In this document: positions 10,801 through 19,497 of the stretch, piece after piece | How the letters are laid out: every line of letters starts with the position of its first letter | How positions within the stretch are numbered: position 1 is the first letter of the stretch | Assembly (NCBI GenBank): GCA_029834535.1 | Contig: JAQMWT010000379.1 | Coordinates: forward strand, 124,001 to 188,000 | Source of the DNA: Chrysophaeum taylorii | Lineage: Eukaryota; Sar; Pelagophyceae; Pelagomonadales; Pelagomonadaceae | Length of the DNA: 64,000 bases | Reading direction: 5' to 3' | Translations under genes and position numbers: made by a program | Notes under the pieces: model-generated | Databases searched by the model: none | What the model was told of the DNA's origin: nothing | What the model saw: the letters and a program-made list of their open reading frames with translations, nothing else

Positions 10801-11164
10801 CGACTTCGTTTCGGCAACCGGCGTACACGCGCTCGCGTGTACCGTAGGCAACGTCCACGGCGCCACCAAACTCCCCGTCGAAATTGACTGGGCCCGTCTC
10901 GACGCCATCAAAGCCGCCGCCCCCGAGGACCTCCCGCTCGTCCTCCACGGCGCCTCGGGCTTACCCCCCGACGTGCTCCACCGCGCGATTCGTTCCGGCA
11001 TCTGCAAATTGAACGTCAACACCGAGGTTCGCGCCGCCTCGAGACGAGCCATCAAGGACGCCTCCGAGGCCGGAAAGGACGTGCTCAACATTATGAACGA
11101 CAACGTCGACGCCATGGCCGCCGTCGTCGAGGCCAAGATGCGCGCCTTCGCGCCGCCCCCCTAG
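7859..11164 (+). CDS. Fused dehydrogenase, four-carbon sugar-acid kinase and class II aldolase
   Basis: One uninterrupted frame of 1,101 residues holds three enzymes. Residues about 18-330 are a 3-hydroxyisobutyrate/threonate-type dehydrogenase: Rossmann motif VGVIGAGNMGKGIAG, substrate loop DAPVSGGPEGA and catalytic lysine in AAAKLVNQHLVAANAH. Residues about 350-835 are a DUF1537 (OtnK-type) kinase with VVDDDPTGTQTVHG at the front and KGGITSNDVAVK plus GQVRPGIPAWRLG near the end. Residues about 842-1101 are a class II fructose-bisphosphate/tagatose-type aldolase: VGAFNIYNLEGALAV, LVALDHATDD, VEAELGMLAGEEDG, GNVHGATK, LVLHGASGLP and KLNVNTE. Plants carry a similar fused protein (At1g18270 type), but with two dehydrogenase units where only one is seen here. 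By analogy with bacterial threonate/erythronate catabolism it would oxidise, phosphorylate and cleave a four-carbon sugar acid, giving DHAP-level products. No clear targeting peptide is seen. Confidence 0.9.
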   Translation: MFRSRVLLVLRGSGRRGLRVGVIGAGNMGKGIAGSLARAGHEVFQYDRDTEAARKSAAQHASMRAVESIRACCEASEAVVVSVSNEAAERTVFLGEGGVFEGAPRVVMNAGTTSVAWARELHAAAPESAHFLDAPVSGGPEGAAQGRLSVMVGGRAEAYEAAVPVLEGMAAFYARLGEAGAGAAAKLVNQHLVAANAHAAAEALGLARALGCDLAQLSGILERAWGRSTMLSRASGQLVEAPEAGRFGDRRAFASLLDVASAAPLRNFVKDVALVREAAAAACVRVPSADVAAAALDECAKIGRLDADWAAVTALLGKKPYTSHAELEAAAPAPIPTEVAAAWREEIAERVSRAGAVPVVDDDPTGTQTVHGVSVLSYPWRQEDLEAEMKTASCFFVLANTRALDEPEAEVRAEAIGSALRPYGCRAVVSRSDSTLRGHFPAEVRALARGLGWTKPLVVLAPFFFEGGRITADDVHYVARGDDLVPAGETEFATDAAFGYVSSNLRDWIREKGLATSVASVDLTTLRAGPDAPARVCDLLVDFYRETRLDDDDDFPVVVANALNKDDAAALALGCLLAEERLFASSSSTAGGESGLIFRSAASIVAARCAVPERPLLSDDELDGTTGPRSGLVVVGSYVGKTTTQLDALFRASFGATWLSNVEIDARRAASPDAETRRKEVDRVSRDLDTALDAGRSAVLYTSRDVVRDDETRENSSRTSSLAIGDRVNAVLCDVVSRAVRGRGDGLFLVAKGGITSNDVAVKSLGVRRARVLGQVRPGIPAWRLGPETAAPGAAYVVFPGNVGADDDLANVVARMAKRPLGVARPRVQEILLEARGRGRAVGAFNIYNLEGALAVRRAVEKTGLPAIVQFHPASLEFGGTSLIAACKDVAARAAAAPLLVALDHATDDASIDAALEMGVDAIMADGARLNFADNVRWTASVVARAAGAGVEAELGMLAGEEDGLSVAQRDAKMTDPSVVSDFVSATGVHALACTVGNVHGATKLPVEIDWARLDAIKAAAPEDLPLVLHGASGLPPDVLHRAIRSGICKLNVNTEVRAASRRAIKDASEAGKDVLNIMNDNVDAMAAVVEAKMRAFAPPP

Positions 11165-11347
11165 TAGTCGAAGATGAGGGCCGCAGCAGCAAAAGGGGAA
11201 GCCACGCCAGTGGCAAAAAGGGTAGTGTTTTACGAGAGGTTGGTCGACTGCGAACAAGCCTGTCTGTTCTGTCTGTCTGTCTCCTTGGGGGGGTGCGAAC
11301 GAACGAGAAAGGGGTCATAAATACACAAATAAATTATTGGTCTCCAT

Positions 11348-11935
11348 ATGGCCGCCGCGGCGGCGGCGTCGTCGAGCGGCGCAGGCGCGCAGCCGAGCCT
11401 CATTTTCGGAAAGGAGGTGAATCCGATGAATCTATACCGCGACATTGGGAACGAGGCGGTGTGGAGCCTGTCGACCGCGAAACCCGGGAACGGGGTCGAA
11501 GAGCTCCGCGACAACAACATCGAGACTTACTGGCAGTCGGACGGCGGTCAGCCGCACCTCATAAACATCCAGTTCCACAAGAAAATGTCGATCACGGAAA
11601 TTGCCTTCTACCTCGACTACTCGCTCGACGAGAGCTATACGCCGAAAAAAATATCGATCCGGTCGGGAACTACGTTCCACGACCTCGTGGAGGTCCGCGT
11701 CGTCGATTTGCACGAGCCCTCGGGCTGGGTCACCATCCCTCTTCAGAACAAGGACGCGGCGACCCTTCGGGCATTTTTTTTGCAAGTCTGCGTCGTCTCG
11801 ATGCATCAAAACGGCCGCGACACGCACGTCCGTCAAGCAAAAATTTTTGGGCCGAGGACCCCGATCGACACCTGCGACCCCAACGGTCCCCAGTTCACGA
11901 CCACACAAATGACGAGATTCTCCGTCCTCCGATGA
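11348..11935 (+). CDS. APC10: Anaphase-promoting complex subunit 10 (DOC domain)
   Basis: A 195-residue DOC-domain protein in one exon. The jelly-roll signature is clear: NNIETYWQSDGGQPHLINIQ, ITEIAFYLDYSLDESYTP, KKISIRSGTTFHDL and VEVRVVDLHEPSGWVTIPL. The last part (FFLQVCVVSMHQNGRDTHVRQ, IFGP) is also typical. APC10 helps recruit D-box substrates to the APC/C ubiquitin ligase with Cdc20/Cdh1. The C-terminus ends RFSVLR, a Leu-Arg variant of the Ile-Arg tail that anchors APC10 on the complex. The N-terminal 12 residues are an Ala/Ser run before the domain. Its stop codon is 24 bp from the stop of the convergent rhomboid gene. Confidence 0.95.
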   Translation: MAAAAAASSSGAGAQPSLIFGKEVNPMNLYRDIGNEAVWSLSTAKPGNGVEELRDNNIETYWQSDGGQPHLINIQFHKKMSITEIAFYLDYSLDESYTPKKISIRSGTTFHDLVEVRVVDLHEPSGWVTIPLQNKDAATLRAFFLQVCVVSMHQNGRDTHVRQAKIFGPRTPIDTCDPNGPQFTTTQMTRFSVLR

Positions 11936-11959
11936 TTGATTGATCGATTCATTCATTCC

Positions 11960-12934
11960 CTATATGCTAATCGTCGGTGTGTGTGCTCCGGGTTCGGTTT
12001 CCCCGCGCTTTTTCGAAGACGAGATCGTCTTCTCTTGCGGCATCATGGGCACCCGCGCCTCGAGGTCTTCGTCGTCGTCGTCGTCGTCGTCGCGTGGTTG
12101 TTGGCCGCCAACGTGGCGTCGGGTTGCGCACGTCCTAGCGCAGGCCGTAGAGACGCGGGTAGCGCAGGCCGCGAGCCCGACGAACGAGGCAGCAAAGGAG
12201 ATGAGGTGACGCGCCAGGCGCCAGGCGTCTCGGAGTGCGTCCGCCGGGCGGCCCGTCTCGGGGGCCTCGGAGGGCGCGGGGACGTAGTAGGGGTCGCAGC
12301 TCGCGACGACCCGGGCGTCGAGCCTCGCGGAAAGCGCGGGGGACGGCAAGAGGCACGAGAGCAGGCCGTAGTACTCGAGGGCGCCCGCGAGGAGGCCGCC
12401 GAGATGTCCGAGAAAGGAGACGTTGGGCAAGACGACCTGGATCGCGACGAGGGCGGCGAGCGGGTAGAATCGGGCCGGGACGACGACCATTCCAAACAGG
12501 GATCGCGAGGCCGTCGAGCGCCAGGACTCGCCCACGATGAGCGCAAACAGCACGCCCGAAAAACCGAGGGAATGCTGGACCATGTATCGCCGGTCCAGCA
12601 ACGCGATCGCGCAGTGGACGGTTCCCGAGAGAAAAGTAGCAACGACCAACCACGCGGCCAACCGCGCCGTCCCGAAGCGCTCCTCGAGGGACTGTCCGAT
12701 AGTGGCCATCGACGCCATGTTGACGCCGAGATGGAGCGCGCCGCTGTGCAGGAAAGCGCTCGTCACGATTCTGTAGTATTCCCCCCGGTAGATCACGGCG
12801 TCCGGACTCAGGGTGTACTCGCGCAGCGTTCGCGTGTCGACGACCGAAAACTGGACCACGGCGACAGCGACGTTTATGCCGATGGCGACGCAGGTCGCCA
12901 GGGGAGGCACCGACCGCCGCAGAAACGGCGGCAT
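11960..12934 (-). CDS. Rhomboid-family intramembrane serine protease
   Basis: This 324-residue multi-pass membrane protein starts with the ATG at 12934. Rhomboid marks are in order: HLGVNMASM in the second helix region, the nucleophile in GFSG (Ser126) and the catalytic histidine in GHLGG (His177). Both dyad residues are present, so it should be an active protease. Compact size, a cytosolic tail after the sixth helix and no N-terminal extension suggest the RHBDD1/secretory rhomboid type that clips membrane proteins in the ER, rather than the mitochondrial PARL type. The tail ends with an acidic run (seven Asp), then basic and polar residues. The 3' end nearly touches APC10. The C-terminal 40 residues may include alternatively spliced sequence. 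Confidence 0.85.
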   Translation of the reverse strand: MPPFLRRSVPPLATCVAIGINVAVAVVQFSVVDTRTLREYTLSPDAVIYRGEYYRIVTSAFLHSGALHLGVNMASMATIGQSLEERFGTARLAAWLVVATFLSGTVHCAIALLDRRYMVQHSLGFSGVLFALIVGESWRSTASRSLFGMVVVPARFYPLAALVAIQVVLPNVSFLGHLGGLLAGALEYYGLLSCLLPSPALSARLDARVVASCDPYYVPAPSEAPETGRPADALRDAWRLARHLISFAASFVGLAACATRVSTACARTCATRRHVGGQQPRDDDDDDDEDLEARVPMMPQEKTISSSKKRGETEPGAHTPTISI

Positions 12935-13366
12935 GCGCTGCCTCGACGGCCGTACAAAACCCCTGCGCGGCGCCGTCCGACTCTGTCCCTTTTACCGACT
13001 TGAAGAAAGGGCCGTTGGGTGCCAGTGCATCCCGCCGGTAGGTTTTTTTTTTTTTTTCCGGGGGTGGCCGTATCGACGTGCACGATCTCGTGCTGCCGAC
13101 GTCCTTCAACGATCTCCTCTCTCTCTCGACTTCTCGAGATCGGCCTCGATGTACGGGAATCCCAGGACTTCTCGAAGAGCGGCACTCGCATCGCTGTCGT
13201 GAAGATGCTCGAGGCCCGCGGTCTCATCTCGAAGCTCTTGGTGTCATTCCGGCCGTTGCGCCTCGCGACCACGACGACACCGCGCCGCGTTCTTCGCGGG
13301 ATCCTCCTCGTGCTTGTCTACCGCCCGACGCTCCTCGCGCCCGCTCGCTCCTTTCTTTCTTTCTTT
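12935..13366. other. Intergenic, 432 bp; possible exon remnant
   Basis: This lies between the rhomboid start and the transposon. On the minus strand, a stretch around 13255-13130 reads as charged protein-like sequence (HLHDSDASAALREVLGF, PYIEADLEKSRERG), preceded by a Lys/Arg/Glu-rich open stretch up to the transposon edge. It could be an orphan or disrupted exon but I cannot identify it. A (CTTT) run at 13351-13366 is the transposon target site. A poly-T run lies near 13043. Confidence 0.25.
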
Positions 13367-16257
13367 CAGCGTTGGGAATTCACTTCAGCAAGTGAACGCG
13401 AACCACTTCACCAGCCACGCAATATTGGTGAAGTGATTTGACGTGAACACGTCACCCTATGTGGCCATCGTGAACCTTTGGGAAGTGAACGCCACTTTTT
13501 TTCTTTTAACGCCAGCGCCGGTCCCTGCCGCACCCCGTCAGTTCCGTGCCCACCGCGCGCTATTGCCTCCTAGGTCTGGTGCTCTTAGATGCGTTTTGGG
13601 GCGAATGAGGAGTTGCCGTGGATCGGGTTCAATGTTTCTTACTTTAGGCGATGTGGACGATCGACCTCGGCATCTTCGTCTGGTTCTTCCTCATCAACCC
13701 CCATCTCCAAAGAGTCTTCGCGGATGGAGATCCCGGCGTTTTTGAAAAACTCGGTCTCGAGTCCGAGGTCCCTGTACTTAATCCGGGCCGCCGAAATGAA
13801 GAAATTCTTGTTCGTGCGCAGTATACTGGCAACTATGTCCGTCTCGTCCGCGCCGAGCAACGTGTTTCCCTCGCTCAGGAGAAGATTTCCAATGCTCAGG
13901 CAGCGCTCACAGTAGCTCTGCGCGCCATGTGTACCAATTGAACCCCTAAAGACTCTCTCCATGTCCGGAAGGAACCCATACTGCACCTTGGTGAGCGGTC
14001 GATACAGCTTTCCAACGTCGAGCACAGCCAGATCTGTGAAGCCGACATCACCCTTCTTCTCAAGTTCAGGATAATGCTCTTTCCAGTTGAGCGATCTCGA
14101 GAGCCTGATCCATTGAGTGAAGACCTGTTCAAACTCCACGTTGAAATCGGGCATCTGGTTCTCAGGCATAGCAAAAGAAGGCACGTCGCCACTAATGTCG
14201 TCCCAAGTGTCGGGTGCGTCGAGTGCCACCAAGAGATTGCGGGCAGGCGCAGGCTCGGAGGGCGGCGCAGGCTCGGAGGAAGTCTTTGCCTTTTCGTGGT
14301 GGAATGCAGTCCGTGCGTAAATCACATATTCTTGCTTGCGCAACTTCCTGGCCTGAGCTCTCTGATTGGACGACAGATGCCGGCAGTTGATAGTCCGAAA
14401 GTCAAGAAAGAAGGTAATCAGCTCGCGATCGTCGAATTCGTAGTCGAAGTGACGCACGTAGTTTTCATTATTCCCGCAAAACCGACATTCACATTCGAGT
14501 ATAGCCCGCTGAAGACAGATTTTGCCGGTCTCGCTAAGGTCGTCAACATCGACAGTCTTATGTGGCATGGATTTCGCAGTTATGTTAGGGAGATCAATGA
14601 CTTCTAGCGTCCCAGCTCGCAGAGACTCTATCATGTTGTGCTTGATCAATGCGGCGCACGCCCCCAGGTATAAGTGTTCATGTTGCACGAAAACAACGGC
14701 CTCGTCCGTTATAGCAAAAATCGCCTCGAATTCAGCCGACGCCACCCATTGCTCATCACTGATTGTCCAGGGTACTCCAATGTTGGTAGCCGTGTACAGT
14801 TTAAGCACGCGGTGCATACGCAGCAAGGAACGAATAAGTTGGTATCGCGCCCGGAACCTCGTCTTATTGAGGTCGAGCTTGAGCTTTGGCGATTTCCCCC
14901 GGCTGTAATGGCAAAAGCGCATGCAGATCCTTCACACATGTGCCGCAAGAAAAGTACTTGGCTCCATCGTGGGCACTGTCAGCAGCTCGTGGCCAGCTGG
15001 GAATGGAGTGATCACCTGCTTGCCTCTGGATCGTGTCAAGTCGCCACATGCCGCTGCCGAGAGTTTTGAGGTATCAAGCATGTCACATGCTTCGACCTCA
15101 ACAAAAAATTCTTCGGCGACGCCAATTGCAGCCCGGTCTTGAACAATGGTTGTGGCCGCCAAATTGATGTCGATTCCCGCACGCTCCGCGATCACAGAAC
15201 GGAGCAGAGAAGCCGTGCCGGAATCGGTTCCGTCGTCAGCTGGAACGAGGCCCACGCACACCGTCTCAACGCCACTCCAATCGGGCCAGATGAAGGATAG
15301 GCCAATGGCCTGTCGCTTGAACTTATCCTTGAGTGTCCCGCCGTCATGCAGCACCTGGGCGAATGGATTGCCGAAAGCCGCTTCATAACACTCCGTAACG
15401 ACGTGCTTCGAGATTCGAACAAAGCAACGATATTCAGCGTCCACCCATTCAAACAGCGCCTTTCGAGTCATGAACGAGCATTGCCTTCCCTGCCACCGCC
15501 GCGGCAATACGCCTCAATTAGGTTGCGATGATCTTCGTCGTCGAAGGTGCGCTTGGAAATCCGCTGCGACGTGTACACGTTGTGCCGAGCCGAGAACGCC
15601 ATCTGGGAAGAGTGCTTCGCCTGGCTGGGCACGGCCAAGAAGTATCTCGTAATATCCGATTTACCCTTCGAGGCTGCCACAACGCCCACGGCCGTCATAA
15701 CGCCCTCCTTTTCTTGGTCTGTCCTCTGTTTCTTGGTGAGCTGTTGACGTCCCAGCTCGTCCTCCTCCGGGTGCGCAGCCTTGAAGTGGGCCCCAAGAGG
15801 GCTTGGTCATCTGCCACGTGCCTTTCTTGGAGTCTCTCGTCACCTTCAGGCGCTCCCAGCACCGGATACACACATGCTTCGCCTTCCCACTGACGCGGTC
15901 AGCATGATTTTCCTTCAGTCGACGCACGCAGTCCCACACCTCGGAAAAACCAGGATGTTCGTCCACTTTTGCCGGGTGTGTTCCACGTCACAACATCGAC
16001 GTCGCAATCGGCTCGTTCTTTTGAACTTCCTCCTTTTGTTCCGCGTATTCCTCCTCCTCATCATCAGCATTATCCTCCACCTCCAGGTAGCGCGGCTCGA
16101 CTTCGCTCATCAGACGGGGTCCCGGTCAGGCCGTCAGCCAAAGTGAATGAACGTGAAGTGAACATTGGACTTCGGACGAAAATTTGCGGTGAAGTGAAGT
16201 GAAGTGAACCAAATTCGGTGAACCTAGTGAAGTGAGGCCAGTGAATTCCCAACGCTG
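13367..16257 (-). mobile_element. hAT-like DNA transposon with matching terminal inverted repeats
   Basis: The 2,891-bp element is bounded by exact 17-bp inverted repeats, CAGCGTTGGGAATTCAC at 13367-13383 and its complement at 16241-16257. The ends start with CAG as in hAT elements. Flanking octamers CTTTCTTT and GTTTCTTT match at seven of eight positions, fitting an 8-bp target duplication, although the site is a CTTT repeat. Inside both ends are repeated GTGAAGTGA-like motifs (16189-16208 and near 13425), like subterminal transposase-binding sites. The internal minus strand codes for a BED-finger transposase. Base composition is visibly less GC-rich than the flanking genes. The target is the gap between the rhomboid start and the FAD oxidoreductase end, so no recognised gene was broken. 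Confidence 0.85.
13639..16110 (-). CDS. BED-finger hAT-like transposase, in several frames
   Basis: Coding signal runs from an acidic N-terminus (ATG at 16110, MSEVEPRYLEVEDN) through a BED zinc finger to 13639. The finger starts near 15940 (FSEVWDCVRRLKE), has the Cys pair in HVCIRCWERLKV and finishes with GAHFKAAHPEED, which lies in the +1 frame relative to the Cys pair. A catalytic-core-like region (15507-14932) includes IWPDWSGVETVCVGLVP, QDRAAIGVAEEF and CDMLDTSKLSAAACGDL. The C-terminal part (14922-13639) is a clean 427-codon frame with a Cys-rich patch (CECRFCGNNENY). Some frame changes could be introns of 33-50 nt, as in host genes here. The change inside the BED finger near 15800 looks like a real frameshift. 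An intact transposase is therefore doubtful although the ends are perfect. Confidence 0.65.
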
Positions 16258-16365
16258 GTTTCTTTCTTTGTTTCTTTGTTTGTTTCGTGTTTTGGTCAAA
16301 AAGGAGGTCGTCCAATATCGTTGCAGAACAACAACGCTGTCGTCGTCGTCGTCAAGTCAACGTCG

Positions 16366-18274
16366 TCAGAGGTAGAAGGAGGCGTAGGCCGCCCTGCAAA
16401 AATCCCAGAGAACGAAGGGCGCGACCCTGAGCCAGGAAAGCGGGGAGAGGGTGAAGCAGGTGAGAACGGCGCTGTTGAGGGCGGCGGGCAGGCCCTGCTG
16501 GGTGACGTCGTGGCCGGTGAGGTAGAGGCCGTCGAGGAAGGCGAGCTTGGGGCGGAGGAGGCGTTGGGTCGGGAGGTCGAAGCGGTCGACGGTGTGGGCG
16601 AGGCCGTTGAATTCGCCGCGGTTCGTGCCGAGGAACTTGTTGACGCAGAGGGGCGTGGCGAGGCTCGTGTAGACGACGCGACCCTCGAGGTCGGGGATCT
16701 TGTCGTAGAGGAGATTGAGGAGCCTGGTGGTGAGATTGGTTTTGAGCGCATCAAAGGCGGTTTTCGAGTCGCGGCGAATCGTCGATTTGCCGTCGTCGTC
16801 GCGCGTCGTAAATTCGACAAACCAGTCCCACTCAACGAGAGCGAGGACGACGAGCGAAGAGGGTTTGTCCGCGCGGTCCTCCTTTGCCGAGCTCGAGGTG
16901 ATGAAGCAGGCGGCGAACTCGCCGTTTAGGCCCGCGCGCTTCGAGGAGGCGACGTTGCGGTCGTGGTCCCAGGTCGGAAAGCAGAAGAGGTTGTGTTTCG
17001 GGAGCGCTGCCCGGCGGCGATCGTCGTCGTCGTCGAGGCCGACGAAGAGGGAGACCCACGTGCTCGAGAGCGGAAGGGAGCCGTCGCGGACGCGGTCGGC
17101 GACGGCCGCGTACTCGGCGTGGGCCCCGCACTTTGTCGTCACGTCGGGCAGCATTCGAACCAGCGTATTGTAGATGCCGGCCGCCGACACGACTTTTGGG
17201 GTTTCAACAACGACGCCGCGCGAGACGACGCCGACGACGGCGCCGGAACGTGTCTCGATGCGGTCGACGGGGGCGCGCACGAAGATGGCGCAGCGGCGAG
17301 TCGCGACGGCCGCCTCGGCGAGGGCGAGGGCGATGGCCGCCCCGCTTCCCTTGGGGAAGTAGGCGCCGTCGGCGAGAGAGGTCGCCTTGCGCGCTCCGAC
17401 GACGAAGGGCATCTGGGAAGGCGGGACGCCGACGTCGGGCCAGCTGTAGGCGAGGACGCCCGCGACCTCCCGGATCTCCGAGTCCTCGCTCTCGGGGTCG
17501 AGACCGCAGGCCGCGAGGACCTGGGACACGGTCGCGCGTCGGTGCGGGATGCGCGCGACAAAAGCGAAGAAAGCGGCGACCCACGGCTCGACCGCCCGCG
17601 CGACGTCCATCGGCAGCACCTTGAGGGCGACGGCGACGACCCCCGACCAGAACGAACACCGCGCGCAGGCTCGCAGGTACGCCTCAACGTTGGCGCCGTG
17701 CCTCGGAAACCGCTCGCGCAGGCGCGCTATTACGGTCTTGCGAGAGCTCGACATCCGCCACGTCCACGCGGGTTTTTTCCGGGGCGACGGCTGGTTCGCG
17801 GTCGTTGTTCCGAGGGTCGCGCAGTCGAAGTCGTCCGACATGCGGCACCACGACACGCGGTTTCGCACGAGCCGCCGAAACAGCGACGATCGCACGAGAC
17901 TCGCGCCGACGTAATGGACCCCGGCGTCGAATTCCCACGACCGCTTCCCGTCGCCCAGCGTGAACGCGTGCATCGTCCCACCCACGCGATCGTGCTGCTC
18001 GAGCACGATGACCCGCCTGACGCCGCATTGGGGTTTCGACGACCTCAAAAAACGTGGTGTTCACCGCACCACCCGCCGCGCGCGAGCATGATGGCGCAGC
18101 TCAACCCGGCGATCCCCGAACCTGCGGGGGGTCGGGTCAGGTCAGGTCATAGAATAGCCTTGGGTCGTCCGTCCACCATAATTTTTTTCTCGCACCGATT
18201 ATGGCCACGTCCACGCGACCGAAGGCGCGCACATTCTTCGCCGAAAAACCCTGCACGACCTCCTCATCGCCCAT
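16366..18274 (-). CDS. CRTISO/RetSat-like FAD-dependent oxidoreductase
   Basis: Three exons (18274-18196, 18121-18073, 18016-16366) with introns of 74 and 56 nt give exactly 593 codons, or 592 residues. Splicing rebuilds the dinucleotide fold: VDVAIIG, then GSGIAGLSCAIMLARGG, then RVIVLEQHDRVGGTMHAF. That is GxGxxG followed by the acidic ribose-binding residue and the GG doublet. The rest matches phytoene-desaturase-like flavoproteins of the carotenoid isomerase and all-trans-retinol 13,14-reductase group: WEFDAGVHYVG, DGAYFPKGSGAAIALALAE, VVSAAGIYNT and a C-terminal LYLTGHDVTQQGLPAAL flavin-contact motif. A hydrophobic stretch near residue 170 and the C-terminal helix suggest membrane association. 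The substrate is likely a polyene (carotenoid or retinoid), but the exact reaction is not fixed by sequence. The start lies 120 bp from the divergent E2 gene. Confidence 0.85.
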
Positions 18275-18394
18275 CGTGACGTGTGCGTCGAACGCGAATT
18301 CTACTAACTTTTAACGGTTTTCTTCTTCGCCACGGCGGTGTCGTTTTGCTTCATCTAGGGGTAAGCGTCAAACATATCCAAAAGGAATTTATTT

Positions 18395-19204
18395 ATGGCG
18401 GCGGTAAAGCGCATCAAAGCCGACATTCGCGAGCTCGCGCAGAACCCATCGAGTGAGAGTGGTGTCGGAGGAGGAGGGAAACCTCGTCCCGCAGGTTCTT
18501 ACGCGGCGGCCCCCGTGGAGGACAACCTCTTTTTGTGGCACTTCACGGTGCGCGGGCCACGTGGCACCGACTTTGCTGGCGGCGTCTACCACGGCCGCAT
18601 CTCGCTGCCGCCCGAATACCCCTTCAAGCCACCGTCGATCATGCTGCTCACGCCAAACGGACGGTTCGAGACCAACAAAAAGATATGCCTCTCGCTCACG
18701 GCTCACCACCCGGAACACTGGCAGCCGGCGTGGGGGATCCGCACGATCCTCGAGGCCTTGATTGCCTTCTTTCCGACCCCCGCCGACTCGTCTATTGGTG
18801 CGAATATATATTTCGGATTGTGTGACGTTCGCGTAGGCGCGCTCCAGTGGCGCCCAGACGAGCGTTCTGCCCTCGCCGTCGCGTCTCGCGATTGGGTCTG
18901 CCCGCAGTGCGGCCCCGTCGCGGCCCTCCTCGAGAACGAAAAATCGCAAGATACGCACCCAACGCCGCCACCACCTCCTCCTCCTGAAGCGCTGCGCTTT
19001 GTCGTTCGCGAGGACCCGACCCCCGCGACTCAACCTCCGTCGCCCGTCGTCCGCCCCGAGCCCCCCGCGGTATCCGCGCACCAGGAACAGCGCCAGCGGT
19101 CCCCGCACAGAATCGAGGACGCGCTCATCTTTGGCCTCATCATCGCAATCGTCGCACTTTTGCTCAAAAAGTACTTGAGGAGCAACTCGCTTCCGTCGTC
19201 GTGA
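18395..19204 (+). CDS. Ubc6/UBE2J-type ER-anchored ubiquitin-conjugating enzyme
   Basis: This E2 fold belongs to the ERAD class. Diagnostic pieces are DNLFLWHFTVRGP, GGVYHGRISLPPEYPFKPPS, MLLTPNGRFE, the active-site Cys in KKICLSLT, then HHPEHWQPAWGIRTILEAL. A proline-rich linker leads to a C-terminal membrane helix (IFGLIIAIVALLL) and a short lumenal tail, as in Ubc6/UBE2J2. Two stop-free insertions are probably introns: 18453-18494 (42 nt, GTGAGA..CCGCAG) and 18798-18836 (39 nt, GTGCGA..GCGTAG). Removing them restores the family reading SSYAAAPVEDN and SSIGALQWRPDERSAL, and gives 242 residues instead of 269. Since both are multiples of three without stops, retention would still give a protein, with an insert next to the catalytic core. 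Confidence 0.92.
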   Translation: MAAVKRIKADIRELAQNPSSESGVGGGGKPRPAGSYAAAPVEDNLFLWHFTVRGPRGTDFAGGVYHGRISLPPEYPFKPPSIMLLTPNGRFETNKKICLSLTAHHPEHWQPAWGIRTILEALIAFFPTPADSSIGANIYFGLCDVRVGALQWRPDERSALAVASRDWVCPQCGPVAALLENEKSQDTHPTPPPPPPPEALRFVVREDPTPATQPPSPVVRPEPPAVSAHQEQRQRSPHRIEDALIFGLIIAIVALLLKKYLRSNSLPSS

Positions 19205-19497
19205 AACTGACTGACTCGGTCTGTCCGTCAGAAACCACGCGCACATGCTGCTTGATATAACCGGCGTGACGCGGCTCTCGCGTCTTGTTGTGAACACAAA
19301 ATACACCTCCTCGCTGATCTATCGGAAACATCCTATTCTTTTCTTATTCTTCAACTCATACAGCGTGCTCGCCCCGCGGGTACCAAACATCCGGGACGCT
19401 CGGTATCCCTTTCGCTGCTTCTCGCCCCGTTTCCCGGTGTACATACGCACCCAGTCGTCGTCGTCAGATGAACGAGCGATCCTATTGGTTGTTCCAG

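Noticed and set aside
7753-10887. A 1,044-codon frame overlapping the fusion enzyme
   Set aside because: It is almost entirely Arg/Gly/Pro and is a +1-frame shadow of the recognised enzyme.
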